Source of the DNA: Sediminibacterium roseum | Lineage (GTDB): Bacteria > Bacteroidota > Bacteroidia > Chitinophagales > Chitinophagaceae | Direction: 5' to 3' | NCBI RefSeq assembly: GCF_009939005.1 | Contig: NZ_JAACJS010000011.1 | Coordinates: forward strand, 1-64,000 | Length of the DNA: 64,000 bases | In this document: in pieces, positions 9,349-18,993 of the stretch | Position numbering within the stretch: the first letter of the stretch is position 1 | How the letters are laid out: each line of letters begins with the position of its first letter | Program-made: the position numbers and the translations under genes | Notes under the pieces: model-generated | Databases searched by the model: none | Told to the model about the DNA's origin: nothing | The model's input: only the letters and a program-made list of their open reading frames with translations

Positions 9349-11607
9349 TTAAACAGCCGGCATCTCCAGGCTGAACACCGTCCCCTCCCCTTCTATACTT
9401 TCCGCACGGATACTACCGTTCATGATGGCGGCAAAATGTTTGCAGAGCATGAGGCCAAGACCGGTGCCTTTTTCCTTCGCCGTGCCTTGTGTGCTTTGAA
9501 CGGTATTGGACGAGGCGCTGTTGATCATCTCTACTTTATCATGGCTCATGCCAACGCCATTGTCTTTTACAGAAAAGATCACTTTGCCGTTCTGCCTTGC
9601 AACAAACAATTCTATTTCGCCGTTTGGCTTTGAGAATTTGATGGCGTTGTTGAGCAGGTTTCGCACGATCAGTTCAACCATGTTCTGGTCGCCCTTCACA
9701 AAAATATTTTCGTGGATGTGATTGGTGCAATTGATCTTCTTCTTGTACAATGAGGGTGCCACGCCCGCAACCATGTTTTGTGAAACCGAAGCCAGGTTCA
9801 CTTCTTCCATCACCGGTGTGAAGCCCTGCATCTGGCTGGCGGCCCAGCTCAGCATGTTTTCCATCAATGAGGAAGTATGATCGAGCGTTCCTTTGATCTG
9901 TTCAAGATACAATGCCAGGCGTTCCTGCTCAATATCGCCATCTTCAAGCAAAGAACTGAAGGCGATGATGTTGTTAACAGGGGTACGCATGTCATGGCTC
10001 ACAATGCTGAAGATTTTGTCTTTCACCCTTACCAGTTCTTCCAGTTCCGCTTTCTGATCGGAAACGATCTTGTTCAATACCACCGTTTTTCGCCTGGCCT
10101 TAAAAATAAACATGGCCACCGCGATCACGATAATAGCGAGTATACCGAGGAACAGCGATACGCGTTTGTTCAGGGTAAGCTGCGCGTTCTGCACCTTGAT
10201 CTGCTGGTCGCGGGTTTTTGTTTCGAAGTCTGCTTTTTGTTGTTCCTGCTTCAGTTCCTGGTCCTGCAATTTTTTCTCGTTCTCCAACTCGGCCTGTTTT
10301 TGCAGGAAGGTCAGGCGTTGCAAAGTTTTTTCTTTATCGCTGATCTGCAGTTGCTGGTTGCGCAGGAGTATCTGCTGTTCCTGCTGTTTCAACCGCGCTT
10401 CTGAAAGTTGCTGCGCGCTTTTGTAGTCGCGCTCCTTCACATCAAAATCCATTTTCAATTGCCTGCGTGTGATCTCCTGCTCGCGCTCTTTGCTGTAGAT
10501 GCTGTCTTTCACCACGATCGCCTGGCGGAAATAATAAAGCGAGCTGTCGAACCTTTTTTGTTTTTCATGCGCGTTGCTCAACCCGTTCAATGCGTCTTCT
10601 TCTGTTCCCGACATCTTCAGGTTCCTTGCGTTCGTCAATGCCACATGAAGCAGGCTGATCCCTTTGGGGTAATCATTTAAACGGTTCACGTAAAAATTGC
10701 CAAGCCGTAACAGGTTATCAGGATAAGATTCTTCGTCCGTTTCATTTGCCAAATAATCAACCGCTTTTGTATAATTCTGAAGGGCAAGTTTATAATCCCC
10801 CATGCTTTCGTACAACCTTCCATACTCGCGGTAAAAAGTGGAAGTAAGGGAATTATCATCTGTTTTCAACACGTTCTTCAAACCTTTATCGAGCGTGGCG
10901 ATGATCTCTTTGTTGCGGTTGGCGGGTTGTACGCCCATGGCGATGAGCTGTTCGGGCGTTGCCCTGAAATAGATATCAACCATCGCATCGGTTGCCACGG
11001 CAACGCCACGTTCTCCATCGGGATTGGTTTCGAAAGCGCGGAGTGCTTTCTTTGCATACTCCATTCCTTTTACATATTCCTGCATGTAAACATAGATGAT
11101 GGACATGTTCATGTAAGAACTGTTCACCCCATCGGGATCGCGTACCTGCGAGAAATACCGGATCGCGTTCTCGTGCGCTTCCAGCGATTTGGGAAATTCG
11201 CGCATATCCATATACAGGGCGCCGAGGTTGAGGTAAGCGCCTGCTTCTGTTCGCGGGAGGTTATTGGCGTTTGATACTTCGATGCTCTTGTTGTAATACC
11301 CGATCGCCTTAAAACGATCGGTATTGTGATACGCACCACCCGCACGGTAATAAATAAACGCCAACGCCGCTTTGTTGGGCAACCGTGATGCTACCAGTAT
11401 CGCCGAATCGATGTACACCTGCAACTTGGTATAGTTGCGCACAGAATTGTACGCGCGGAACACTTCGCGCAGATACACCGCCTTTAAGGAATCTTCTTTG
11501 TGATAGGAATTATTAAGTGCAAGAATACTGTCCAGCCGCCGTTGCTGACCAGTTGCCGTTAAACAGAAGGCAGAAAACAATACGCACAGGGGCACAATCC
11601 ACTTCAT
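9349..11607 (-). CDS. TPR-containing sensor histidine kinase
   Basis: This 752-residue membrane kinase begins with a signal sequence (1-20). A long TPR-type helical sensor region follows (about 60-370), then a glutamine/lysine/glutamate-rich coiled coil (about 375-480) and one transmembrane helix (about 483-503). The kinase core has HisKA with SIVSHDMRTPV (phospho-acceptor H538) and an ATPase domain with N box NLLNNAIKF, G1 DNGVGM and G2 GTGLGL. There is no receiver or output domain. The TPR sensor is predicted to lie in the periplasm. The gene is convergent with the LytTR regulator about 50 nt away, so they are neighbours rather than an operon; whether they form a pair is untested. Confidence 0.93.
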   Translation of the reverse strand: MKWIVPLCVLFSAFCLTATGQQRRLDSILALNNSYHKEDSLKAVYLREVFRAYNSVRNYTKLQVYIDSAILVASRLPNKAALAFIYYRAGGAYHNTDRFKAIGYYNKSIEVSNANNLPRTEAGAYLNLGALYMDMREFPKSLEAHENAIRYFSQVRDPDGVNSSYMNMSIIYVYMQEYVKGMEYAKKALRAFETNPDGERGVAVATDAMVDIYFRATPEQLIAMGVQPANRNKEIIATLDKGLKNVLKTDDNSLTSTFYREYGRLYESMGDYKLALQNYTKAVDYLANETDEESYPDNLLRLGNFYVNRLNDYPKGISLLHVALTNARNLKMSGTEEDALNGLSNAHEKQKRFDSSLYYFRQAIVVKDSIYSKEREQEITRRQLKMDFDVKERDYKSAQQLSEARLKQQEQQILLRNQQLQISDKEKTLQRLTFLQKQAELENEKKLQDQELKQEQQKADFETKTRDQQIKVQNAQLTLNKRVSLFLGILAIIVIAVAMFIFKARRKTVVLNKIVSDQKAELEELVRVKDKIFSIVSHDMRTPVNNIIAFSSLLEDGDIEQERLALYLEQIKGTLDHTSSLMENMLSWAASQMQGFTPVMEEVNLASVSQNMVAGVAPSLYKKKINCTNHIHENIFVKGDQNMVELIVRNLLNNAIKFSKPNGEIELFVARQNGKVIFSVKDNGVGMSHDKVEMINSASSNTVQSTQGTAKEKGTGLGLMLCKHFAAIMNGSIRAESIEGEGTVFSLEMPAV

Positions 11608-11731
11608 AGCCGGTTTCGTAAACAGTTGATTGGTTCGTAATACGCAGCAATAATACGATACAACGTTTATTTTCCGGCAACTGTTTTCCGCGCGTGGGTA
11701 TTGGCTTCAGCGATAGCCACGGGCCGCAGGC

Positions 11732-12076
11732 CTACAGCTTGTTCCCTTCTTTTGGGAACACCACGATGGGTTGCCAGTCTTTTCCTTCTTTCACATCAAC
11801 CAATCCGTAAGAAATGATGATCACGATATCGCCCACGGCGCCTTTGCGTGCGGCGGGGCCATTCAGGCAGCAAACACCGGAGCCGCGCTCGCCTTTGATG
11901 AGGTAGGTTTCAATGCGCTCGCCATTGTTCACGTTCACTACCTGGATCTTTTCGTATTCTACCATTTGAGCGGCGTCCATCAGGTCCTGGTCGAGGGTGA
12001 GGCTGCCTACATAATTGAGGTTCGCCTCGGTAATGGTGGCGCGGTGTACCTTTGATTTCAATATCTGTATCTGCAT
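11732..12076 (-). CDS. panD: Aspartate 1-decarboxylase (PanD)
   Basis: This 114-residue protein matches the usual PanD length. It makes beta-alanine from L-aspartate for pantothenate and CoA synthesis in the cytoplasm. The N-terminal [19 protein letters not shown] contains the self-cleavage site between G24 and S25, where the new N-terminal serine becomes the pyruvoyl cofactor. Further family motifs are [16 protein letters not shown] and [15 protein letters not shown]. The gene stands without panB or panC; the cupin gene upstream on the same strand is 54 nt away and has no obvious link to the pathway. Confidence 0.97.
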   Translation of the reverse strand: MQIQILKSKVHRATITEANLNYVGSLTLDQDLMDAAQMVEYEKIQVVNVNNGERIETYLIKGERGSGVCCLNGPAARKGAVGDIVIIISYGLVDVKEGKDWQPIVVFPKEGNKL

Positions 12077-12130
12077 AATAAATGGGCTGTTTTGGCCACA
12101 GCCGCCGCAAATTTACCAACACTCAAACGT

Positions 12131-12634
12131 TTATCGGCATAATCTGCGGATGAGTTTTTCGAACTGCGGAAATTCTGCCGATAAATCTGTGGCCCCTGCC
12201 AGCTCAAAATCAGCAAAATCAAACCCCGGCGCCACCGTACAGCCCACAAAAGAGAACAAGGCTTCTTCAGCCGTTTCAGAGGCGAACCAGCAGCCCGCGG
12301 GCACAACTGCCTGGAAACGTTCGCCTGCCGCAGGGTTATTGCCCAGCTGGATCAATTCATATTTCCCCCCGGGATGAATTACATGAACGTGCAAAGATTG
12401 CCCCGCATAAAAATGCCAGCACTCGTCACTCTTTATCCGGTGAAACGCAGAGAAATTTCCTTTCTCCAGCAAAAAATATATCGCGGTTGAAAAATGCCTG
12501 TCGCCCCCAAACCGCGCCGGCAAAGCGTTTGCAGAAATGACCTCGCCAGACCGGTACGTCTCCGCATAATATCCACCCTCCGGGTGCGGAAGCAAACCAA
12601 ATTTCTCTACAAGTGAAGCAACTGATAATTGCAT
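12131..12634 (-). CDS. DUF985-type cupin protein
   Basis: This 167-residue protein is a single-domain cupin of the DUF985 / YML079w-like group. Diagnostic features are the opening LLPHPEGGYYAETYRS, the STAIYFLL strand, FHRIKSDECWHFYAGQSLHVHVI (carrying the cupin His/Glu positions), and a C-terminal CTVAPGFDFADFEL. Proteins of this group fold as a beta barrel, but their substrate is mostly unknown; epimerase-like or sugar-binding roles have been suggested for relatives. No signal peptide is seen, so it is cytoplasmic. It precedes panD on the same strand and could be co-transcribed. Confidence 0.85.
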   Translation of the reverse strand: MQLSVASLVEKFGLLPHPEGGYYAETYRSGEVISANALPARFGGDRHFSTAIYFLLEKGNFSAFHRIKSDECWHFYAGQSLHVHVIHPGGKYELIQLGNNPAAGERFQAVVPAGCWFASETAEEALFSFVGCTVAPGFDFADFELAGATDLSAEFPQFEKLIRRLCR

Positions 12635-12761
12635 ACCCGATCAATTTAAAATTCAGGAGACCCATAGTTCCTCCATCCTACTCTCACTACATCCCAAAAA
12701 ATCATAATGGCCAATCTAATCTCACCAAGAGCCACACCGAACATTCAACTATTCCTTCCCC

Positions 12762-12796
12762 AATTCCTAATTCCTAATTACTAATTCCTAATTCCT
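12762..12796. repeat. AATTCCT heptamer array (5 units) at a gene end
   Basis: Five head-to-tail heptamers read AATTCCT, AATTCCT, AATTACT, AATTCCT, AATTCCT. Bases 12762-12795 are an exact 34-nt reverse complement of 41312-41345. The last unit supplies part of the TAG stop codon of the oxidoreductase gene ending at 12795. The flank ATTTATCGGTT also recurs beside the other array locus. Confidence 0.85.
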
Positions 12797-15608
12797 ATTT
12801 ATCGGTTGTGTCTTTCAAAAGATAAAACACCGATTGGTAATTCTGTTTTGTCGCTTCACTGAGCGCCATCTCGCAGGTTTTGCCCGATGAATAAAATCCC
12901 TCGTACCGCCCGTTTACCTCGCTGGCCTCGTCTTTGGTTGCGCTTGCTGTGAGCCCGGGATAATAAAAGCCCCTGTCGCCCGCCATGCCGCAGCATCCAC
13001 TGAGAAACGGGATGTCGGCTTTTACTGCGCAGGCGTCTCCTATCTTTTGTAATTTCTGAACAAGGTTCATCTTGTAGGTGGTACACACAGGATGAAAAAC
13101 GATCCTGTTTTTTTGTTGGTTTATATGCAGGCGCGGCAACAAATAATCGGCCGCAAAATCAATGCTGTCTATGAATACCAGCTTCTCAAACCGTTTCCTG
13201 TTTTCTTCCGTCAGGTATTGCGCCGAGGTTTGTAAGGAATGGGTGCAGGAGGTAACATCCATCAGTACCGGCACTTTTCCTTCCTGCGACCACGACCATA
13301 ATTTGTTGATCGTTTCATTGACCGTGTGTTTATACGCAGGAATAAATCCTTTCGAAGAAAACAATTGCCCGCAACAAACACCGGTTGTATGATCGGCGAT
13401 GAAAAGCGATACTCCCGCGCGCTCACACAACATTTTCACTACATCGCTTACCGGCATATCGTCTTCTTTGTCTGCACCCATCATCCGCGTGATACAGGAT
13501 GGGAAATAAACAACATCGGGAACAGCAACAGCCGTCGTTTTTATCCTGACTGGTTTTGTGATCGAATCCGTCCACAATGGAAAATCACGCACCACTGTTT
13601 TGATTCCGCGCGTTATCTTTTTCATCGCGTGTTTGCCTGCAACCTGGTTCACCATATTGCCTGTGCGCAATGCAAGCTTTACCATTCTTTCTACCAGGGA
13701 AAAATTCCTGGCAACCTGCAATGCGGTTTTGTTTGCAAAACCGGAATGGTTTTCCCTGCGCAAACGTTTGATCAGGTCGCCTGTATTGATGGATACAGGG
13801 CAATCGGTGGCGCACATCCCATCCACCGCGCAGGTATCCATTCCTGAAAACTTGTATTCTTTTTTCAGAATATCGTGATCCACTTTGTTGCCCTCTGCTT
13901 CCAGCCGGTGAAGTGATCGGCGGATCTGTATGCGTTGGCGTGGGGTGAGCGTATAGTTCCTGCTCGGGCAGCGGTTCTCACAATACCCACACTCAACACA
14001 ACGGTCCACTTCTTCTTCCACCACGGGCATGGTCTTCATGTTCTTGAGATGACATTTTGCATCTTCGTTGATGATCACGCCCGGGTTCAATAAGTTACCG
14101 GGATCGACGAGTTTTTTCAGTTCACGCATTACGTTGTAGGCATCCTCGCCCCATTCGTCCTTTACATAGGGCGCGATCTGCCGGCCCGTGCCGTGCTCCG
14201 CTTTCAGTGAACCATCGTATTTGTGGATGATGATCTCCGCCAGCTCGTCGTTGAAGGCAGCGAACACATCGATCTCTTCCTGTTTGTTTACGGGTTGTGT
14301 AACAAGAAAATGAAGGTTGCCTTCTTTCGCGTGGCCAAAAATGATCGCGTTTGTATAACCGTATTTTGTAAACAGCAATTGAAGATCGGTAACGGCTTTG
14401 CCAAGGTTCTCAAGCGGCACCGCCACATCTTCAAGCATCGCCGTGGTTCCTTTGGCGCGAACGGCGGCCACCGAAGGATACATGCCTTTGCGCATTTTCC
14501 ACAGTTTTGCCTGTTCATATGCGTTTGTAGAAAACTCGAGCCTGCTCAACAAAGGAAGCGCATTGATCACTGCAAACGCGTTATCGATTTTTGCCTGTAC
14601 CTCTTCGGCGCTTGTTCCCTGGTATTCGCACAAAATAGCGGTGGTACCCGGTGGAAGCCCCTTGATCATGGCTGGTGTATAATCTGCGTCCTCAACAGAA
14701 TGAAGCGCGGGCCTGTCCATCAACTCGAGCGCATCCGCATCCGTCGATTTCAGGTAAGGGATGGCATCTGCAGCGACAACCGGGTTCTCAAAAAACAGCA
14801 GGCCGGTAGTTTTATAGGGTTTGTCGGGAATGGTATTCAGTACCGCTTCAGAAATAAAGGCCAGCGTTCCTTCACCACCAATCAGCAGGTGCGCAAATAC
14901 ATCCAGCGGATGTTCGTAATCGATGAATGCATTGATGCTGTACCCCACGGTATTTTTAATGCGGTATTTGTTGCGGATTTTTTCAACAAGGGTACGGTTC
15001 GCTGAAATCCGCTGTTGCAGTTTCGCGATGCCATCATACAACAAGGCATTGTCCTTCGCAAAACGATCGTAATCTTCCGGAACCGCCGTATCGTAAACGT
15101 TGCCATCCGGCAACATAAAACGAACCGACCGCAACGTATGGTAAGAGTTGTGCGCAACACCGCAACACATCCCGCTGCTGTTGTTGGATAGGATCCCGCC
15201 CATCATCGCCGCACTGATCGAGGCCGGGTCGGGGCCGATCTTCATCGCATAAGAACGCAGCTGGTGGTTCACATGCGCCCCTATTGCCCCGGGTTGCACG
15301 CGTATCGTTTTGCCATTTTCCTGTGGAAATATGCCGCGCCAATGTTTCCCAAGGTCAACGAGAATTCCATCTGTAATGGATTGCCCGCTCAAACTTGTTC
15401 CGCCTGTTCTGAATGTGAGCGGGATGGCATGTTGCCGGGAGAAACTGAAAAGTTTTTTTATGTCATCTTCGTTAACCGGTACCACCACGGCCCTGGGCAG
15501 CAGGTAATAAAATCCTGCATCACCTGCCATGGCATAACGATCGGTAAGCGTGAGCCGCAATTTATCTTCTGTGAAAACCTTCTTCAACTCCGTAGCGATA
15601 TCGAACAT
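12795..15608 (-). CDS. FAD-linked oxidase / Fe-S oxidoreductase fusion (2-hydroxyacid dehydrogenase type)
   Basis: This 937-residue protein joins a glycolate/D-lactate oxidase-type FAD half to a GlpC-like iron-sulfur half. The PCMH-type FAD domain spans about 35-265, with TFRTGGTSLSGQS; the FAD-oxidase C-terminal domain follows to about 515 (AEHGTGRQIAPYVKDEWG, then LLNPG). Two ferredoxin-like clusters are CVECGYCENRCP (537-548) and CAVDGMCATDCP (593-604). Two CCG motifs (CCGQLFSSKG, CCGMAGDRGF) lie near the C-terminus. Relatives such as YdiJ oxidise D-2-hydroxyglutarate or D-lactate and pass electrons to the quinone pool. The exact substrate is unknown. It is paralogous to the protein at 22179-25094, and its stop codon lies in a heptamer repeat array. 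Confidence 0.9.
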   Translation of the reverse strand: MFDIATELKKVFTEDKLRLTLTDRYAMAGDAGFYYLLPRAVVVPVNEDDIKKLFSFSRQHAIPLTFRTGGTSLSGQSITDGILVDLGKHWRGIFPQENGKTIRVQPGAIGAHVNHQLRSYAMKIGPDPASISAAMMGGILSNNSSGMCCGVAHNSYHTLRSVRFMLPDGNVYDTAVPEDYDRFAKDNALLYDGIAKLQQRISANRTLVEKIRNKYRIKNTVGYSINAFIDYEHPLDVFAHLLIGGEGTLAFISEAVLNTIPDKPYKTTGLLFFENPVVAADAIPYLKSTDADALELMDRPALHSVEDADYTPAMIKGLPPGTTAILCEYQGTSAEEVQAKIDNAFAVINALPLLSRLEFSTNAYEQAKLWKMRKGMYPSVAAVRAKGTTAMLEDVAVPLENLGKAVTDLQLLFTKYGYTNAIIFGHAKEGNLHFLVTQPVNKQEEIDVFAAFNDELAEIIIHKYDGSLKAEHGTGRQIAPYVKDEWGEDAYNVMRELKKLVDPGNLLNPGVIINEDAKCHLKNMKTMPVVEEEVDRCVECGYCENRCPSRNYTLTPRQRIQIRRSLHRLEAEGNKVDHDILKKEYKFSGMDTCAVDGMCATDCPVSINTGDLIKRLRRENHSGFANKTALQVARNFSLVERMVKLALRTGNMVNQVAGKHAMKKITRGIKTVVRDFPLWTDSITKPVRIKTTAVAVPDVVYFPSCITRMMGADKEDDMPVSDVVKMLCERAGVSLFIADHTTGVCCGQLFSSKGFIPAYKHTVNETINKLWSWSQEGKVPVLMDVTSCTHSLQTSAQYLTEENRKRFEKLVFIDSIDFAADYLLPRLHINQQKNRIVFHPVCTTYKMNLVQKLQKIGDACAVKADIPFLSGCCGMAGDRGFYYPGLTASATKDEASEVNGRYEGFYSSGKTCEMALSEATKQNYQSVFYLLKDTTDK

Positions 15609-15672
15609 CAGTGCTGATTGAAAAACAAATTTAAACTATTCCGCTCTCCCGAAAACATCCCCGGGAAAGACT

Positions 15673-15717
15673 CAAAAAAAACGGCGGTCAGAACTTCCAA
15701 AAAAGTCATGACCGCCG
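15673..15717 (-). terminator. Rho-independent terminator of the efflux operon
   Basis: A perfect 9-bp stem (15682-15690 with 15709-15717) is followed on the minus strand by an eight-T run. It lies 29 nt past the stop of the RND gene, so it ends the tetR-tolC-mfp-RND operon. The loop is 18 nt. Confidence 0.75.
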
Positions 15718-15745
15718 CGCTGTACCTGGTTGGTAAGCCAGGAGC

Positions 15746-18700
15746 TTACTCGCCCAGCTTTTTCCCTGTCTGCTGCCTGATCTTCTGCAACTCTTTCTTT
15801 CCATAAGCCAGTTTCGTGATCGTTACGAACAAAACCGGCACAATAAATATGGCGAGTATCGTTGCACCGAGCATGCCGCCCAATACCGTCCAGCCAATGG
15901 TTGAACGCGCCACACCGCCTGCTCCCGTAGCAAAAGCGAGTGGCAATACGCCGAGAACGAAGGCCATAGAGGTCATAATGATCGGCCTGAGGCGCAGCTT
16001 CACCGCTTCGAGGGTTGACGGGATGATCTCCATACCCGCATCTACCCGCTCTTTTGCAAATTCCACGATCAGGATCGCGTTTTTGGCGGCGAGGCCGATC
16101 AGCGTAACGAGGCCGATCTGCGCGTATACATTGTTTGTTAACGAAGGGATCAGGGTCAGGGTCAATATCGCACCAAATGCCCCTGTTGGCACGGCGAACA
16201 ATACCGAGAACGGCACCGACCAGCTTTCATACAGGGCCGCGAGGAAAAGGAACACGAACAGGATCGACAAAGAGAAAATATAAACCGTGCTCGATCCTGC
16301 GTTGATCTCTTCCCTGCTCAATCCCGAGAACTCGTATCCATAACCGGAAGGCAGGGTCTGGTCCGCCACTTCGCGAAGCGCCTGCAGCGCCTGCCCGCTG
16401 CTGAACCCTTCTTTCGGGTTGCCATTGATCTCCGCTGTGCGGAACATGTTGTAATGCGTGATCAAGGGTGCGCTCTCCGTGGTTGATGTTGTAATCACCG
16501 TACTCAACGGCAACATGGTTCCCGCCTGGTTGCGCACGTAGTATTGTTCAAGGTTCCTGATGTCTGCGCGGAAATTGGTATCTGCCTGCGCCACAACCCG
16601 GAAATTCCTTCCGTATATGGTGAAATCGTTGATGTATTTGCTTCCGAGGAACGTTTGCAAAGTATTGTACACATCCGCGATGTTTACGCCGAGTTTTTTG
16701 CATTTCTCCCTGTCAACATCCACTTTATAACCCGGTGTACGCGCAGTGAAGAATGAGAATGCACCTGAGATCTCCGGGCGTTTGTTGAGTTCGCCCACAA
16801 ACGACTGCACAACCCTTTCAAATTGTTTGATGTCGTCTGTGCTTTCCCGCTGCTGCAGTTCAAATGTGAACCCACCTGTTTGCCCGAGGCCCGGGATGGC
16901 TGGTGGTGTGATCACACGGATGGTCGCTCCTTTTATGTTGGACAACTTCTTCGTAACCGTTGCAGCGATCGCCGCTACCTGCAATTTTTTATCTTTCCTG
17001 TCGTCCCAATGTTTCAACTGTGTAAAAATGGTACCGCTGTTCGATTTTGTTGCCTGCGTGATGATGTTGAACCCGCCGAGCGCCGCATAGTGTGCAATAC
17101 CGGGTTGTGCCTTCATGGTATCCATAACGGCATTCAGCACTTCGAGGCTTCTTGATGTTGAGGAAGCTTCGGGCAACTCATAAGTAACAAACATCCTTCC
17201 TTCATCTTCTGTAGGTATAAAACCGGACGGCTTGTTTTTAAACAGCAACCCCGTTCCCACCATGATACATACCAGCAAAACCAACACCAATGGCGTTGCG
17301 CGGATGGATCTTTTCACACCACCCGTGTACCGGTTGGTGAGCCTTCCGAACCAGTTGTTAAACCGGTAAAAGAACTGGTTCAACCCGCGCGCTTTTTTAT
17401 TGATGTGCATCGGTTTTAAAAATAGCGAGCACAAGGCCGGTGTTAACGACAGCGCCACAAAAGCCGAGATCAATACAGAGATCGCAATGGTGATGGCAAA
17501 CTGCTGGTACAACCGCCCTACGATACCGGGAATAAAACCAGCCGGCACGAACACCGCGGCCAATATCAATGCGATCGCAACAACAGGACCTGAAATGTCT
17601 TTCATCGCTTTGTAGGTGGCTTCCTTAGGCGATAATTTTTCGTGGTCGATGTAATGCTGCACCGCTTCCACCACAACAATCGCATCATCCACCACGATAC
17701 CGATCGCAAGCACGAAACCAAACATCGTCAGGGTGTTGATCGTAAAACCAAGCGGTATGAAGAATGCAAAGGTTCCGATGATCGAAACAGGGATCGCGAG
17801 AATCGGGATCAGCGTTGCGCGCCAGCTCTGGAGGAAGAGGAACACTACAAGCACAACAAGCCCAAGCGCCTCAAGCAAGGTTGTGATCACCTCATCTATC
17901 GAAACTTTTACAACAGATATGGTTTCAAACGGAATTACATAGTCGATGTCTTTGGGAAAAGAACGTTTCAATGCTTCCATCGCCTTTGTAACGCCTTCCG
18001 CGGTTTCAAGCGCATTGCTGCCCGGTGCCTGGTAAACGAGCAGGTACGAGCCGCGCTTGCCATCTACAAAAGAGTTGCTGGCAAAACTGAACTTGCCGAG
18101 TTTGATGCGCGCCACATCTTTCAAATGAACCACGGAACCGTCGCCGGGTTTGGTGCGCACGATGATATCGCCAAACTGCTGTTCCGTACTCAGGCGGCTG
18201 TTGGTAAATACCGTGTATTCAAAAGCCTGGTCGTTCTTCTGCGGCGGCGCGCCTACAGAACCCGCAGCGATCTGGAGATTCTGTTCCTGCATCGCGTTCA
18301 CCACTTCTGTTGTGGTGATGCCCAGCTGCGCCATCTTATCAACCTGCAACCAGATACGCATACTGAAATCATCGGCACGCGTAAAGATGTCGCCCACACC
18401 CGGCACACGGAGCAACGCATCCCTAACAAAAATATTGGCGTAGTTGTCTACAAACGGAATACCATGCGTTCCGTTGGGCGAGTACATCGCAACAAGCATA
18501 AGGATGCTCGGGTTGCGTTTGCGCGTTACCAGCCCGAGGCGTTTTACATCATCCGGCAACTGTGGTGTTGCAATACCCACGCGGTTTTGAATATCCAGCG
18601 CGGCGATGTCGGCATTGGTTCCCACTTTCAGCGTTGCGGTGATGGTGGTACGGCCGTCGCTTGTGCTGTTGCTCTGCAGGTATGCCATGCCGGGTGTTCC

Positions 18701-18913
18701 GTTCACCTGCGTTTCCACAGGTGTGGTTAGGGTTTGCTCCACCGTTTGTGCATCGGCACCCGTAAAGTTTCCCGTGATCTGCACCGTAGGCGGCGTGATC
18801 TCGGGATACTGGCTGATGGGCAGATTCATTATTGATAACACACCCAGCAAAACGATCACCAATGAGATCACAATGGCGGTTACGGGGCGTTTGATAAATG
18901 TATTTGCGATCAT
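15746..18913 (-). CDS. RND multidrug efflux permease (HAE1/AcrB family)
   Basis: This 1,055-residue inner-membrane proton antiporter is the pump of a tripartite efflux system. Length and architecture match AcrB: an N-terminal TM helix, a large periplasmic loop, TM2-6 from about 345, a second periplasmic loop and TM8-12. The proton-relay pair is intact in TM4 as VVDDAIVVVEAV (D409/D410). It ends the operon tetR-tolC-mfp-RND, 80 nt after the adaptor gene, and is followed by a terminator. The substrates cannot be read from sequence; HAE1 pumps export amphiphilic drugs, dyes or detergents. Expression is probably controlled by the TetR regulator at the head of the operon. Confidence 0.95.
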   Translation of the reverse strand: MIANTFIKRPVTAIVISLVIVLLGVLSIMNLPISQYPEITPPTVQITGNFTGADAQTVEQTLTTPVETQVNGTPGMAYLQSNSTSDGRTTITATLKVGTNADIAALDIQNRVGIATPQLPDDVKRLGLVTRKRNPSILMLVAMYSPNGTHGIPFVDNYANIFVRDALLRVPGVGDIFTRADDFSMRIWLQVDKMAQLGITTTEVVNAMQEQNLQIAAGSVGAPPQKNDQAFEYTVFTNSRLSTEQQFGDIIVRTKPGDGSVVHLKDVARIKLGKFSFASNSFVDGKRGSYLLVYQAPGSNALETAEGVTKAMEALKRSFPKDIDYVIPFETISVVKVSIDEVITTLLEALGLVVLVVFLFLQSWRATLIPILAIPVSIIGTFAFFIPLGFTINTLTMFGFVLAIGIVVDDAIVVVEAVQHYIDHEKLSPKEATYKAMKDISGPVVAIALILAAVFVPAGFIPGIVGRLYQQFAITIAISVLISAFVALSLTPALCSLFLKPMHINKKARGLNQFFYRFNNWFGRLTNRYTGGVKRSIRATPLVLVLLVCIMVGTGLLFKNKPSGFIPTEDEGRMFVTYELPEASSTSRSLEVLNAVMDTMKAQPGIAHYAALGGFNIITQATKSNSGTIFTQLKHWDDRKDKKLQVAAIAATVTKKLSNIKGATIRVITPPAIPGLGQTGGFTFELQQRESTDDIKQFERVVQSFVGELNKRPEISGAFSFFTARTPGYKVDVDREKCKKLGVNIADVYNTLQTFLGSKYINDFTIYGRNFRVVAQADTNFRADIRNLEQYYVRNQAGTMLPLSTVITTSTTESAPLITHYNMFRTAEINGNPKEGFSSGQALQALREVADQTLPSGYGYEFSGLSREEINAGSSTVYIFSLSILFVFLFLAALYESWSVPFSVLFAVPTGAFGAILTLTLIPSLTNNVYAQIGLVTLIGLAAKNAILIVEFAKERVDAGMEIIPSTLEAVKLRLRPIIMTSMAFVLGVLPLAFATGAGGVARSTIGWTVLGGMLGATILAIFIVPVLFVTITKLAYGKKELQKIRQQTGKKLGE

Positions 18914-18993
18914 TGTTTATTTTTTTAGCGATCAGCCCTAATGAACGGCCGCGCGCTTTTATTTTTCTTGTTGTTTGATAACAGCGCTGTGCT

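Noticed and set aside
13326..13847. Long ORF antisense to the first FAD/Fe-S gene
   Set aside because: Shadow of the real gene; no family motif and overlapped by a clear coding frame.
17642..18730. 362-codon plus-strand ORF antisense to the RND pump
   Set aside because: Low-complexity, Arg/His-rich product without motifs; the opposite strand is a clear AcrB-type gene.
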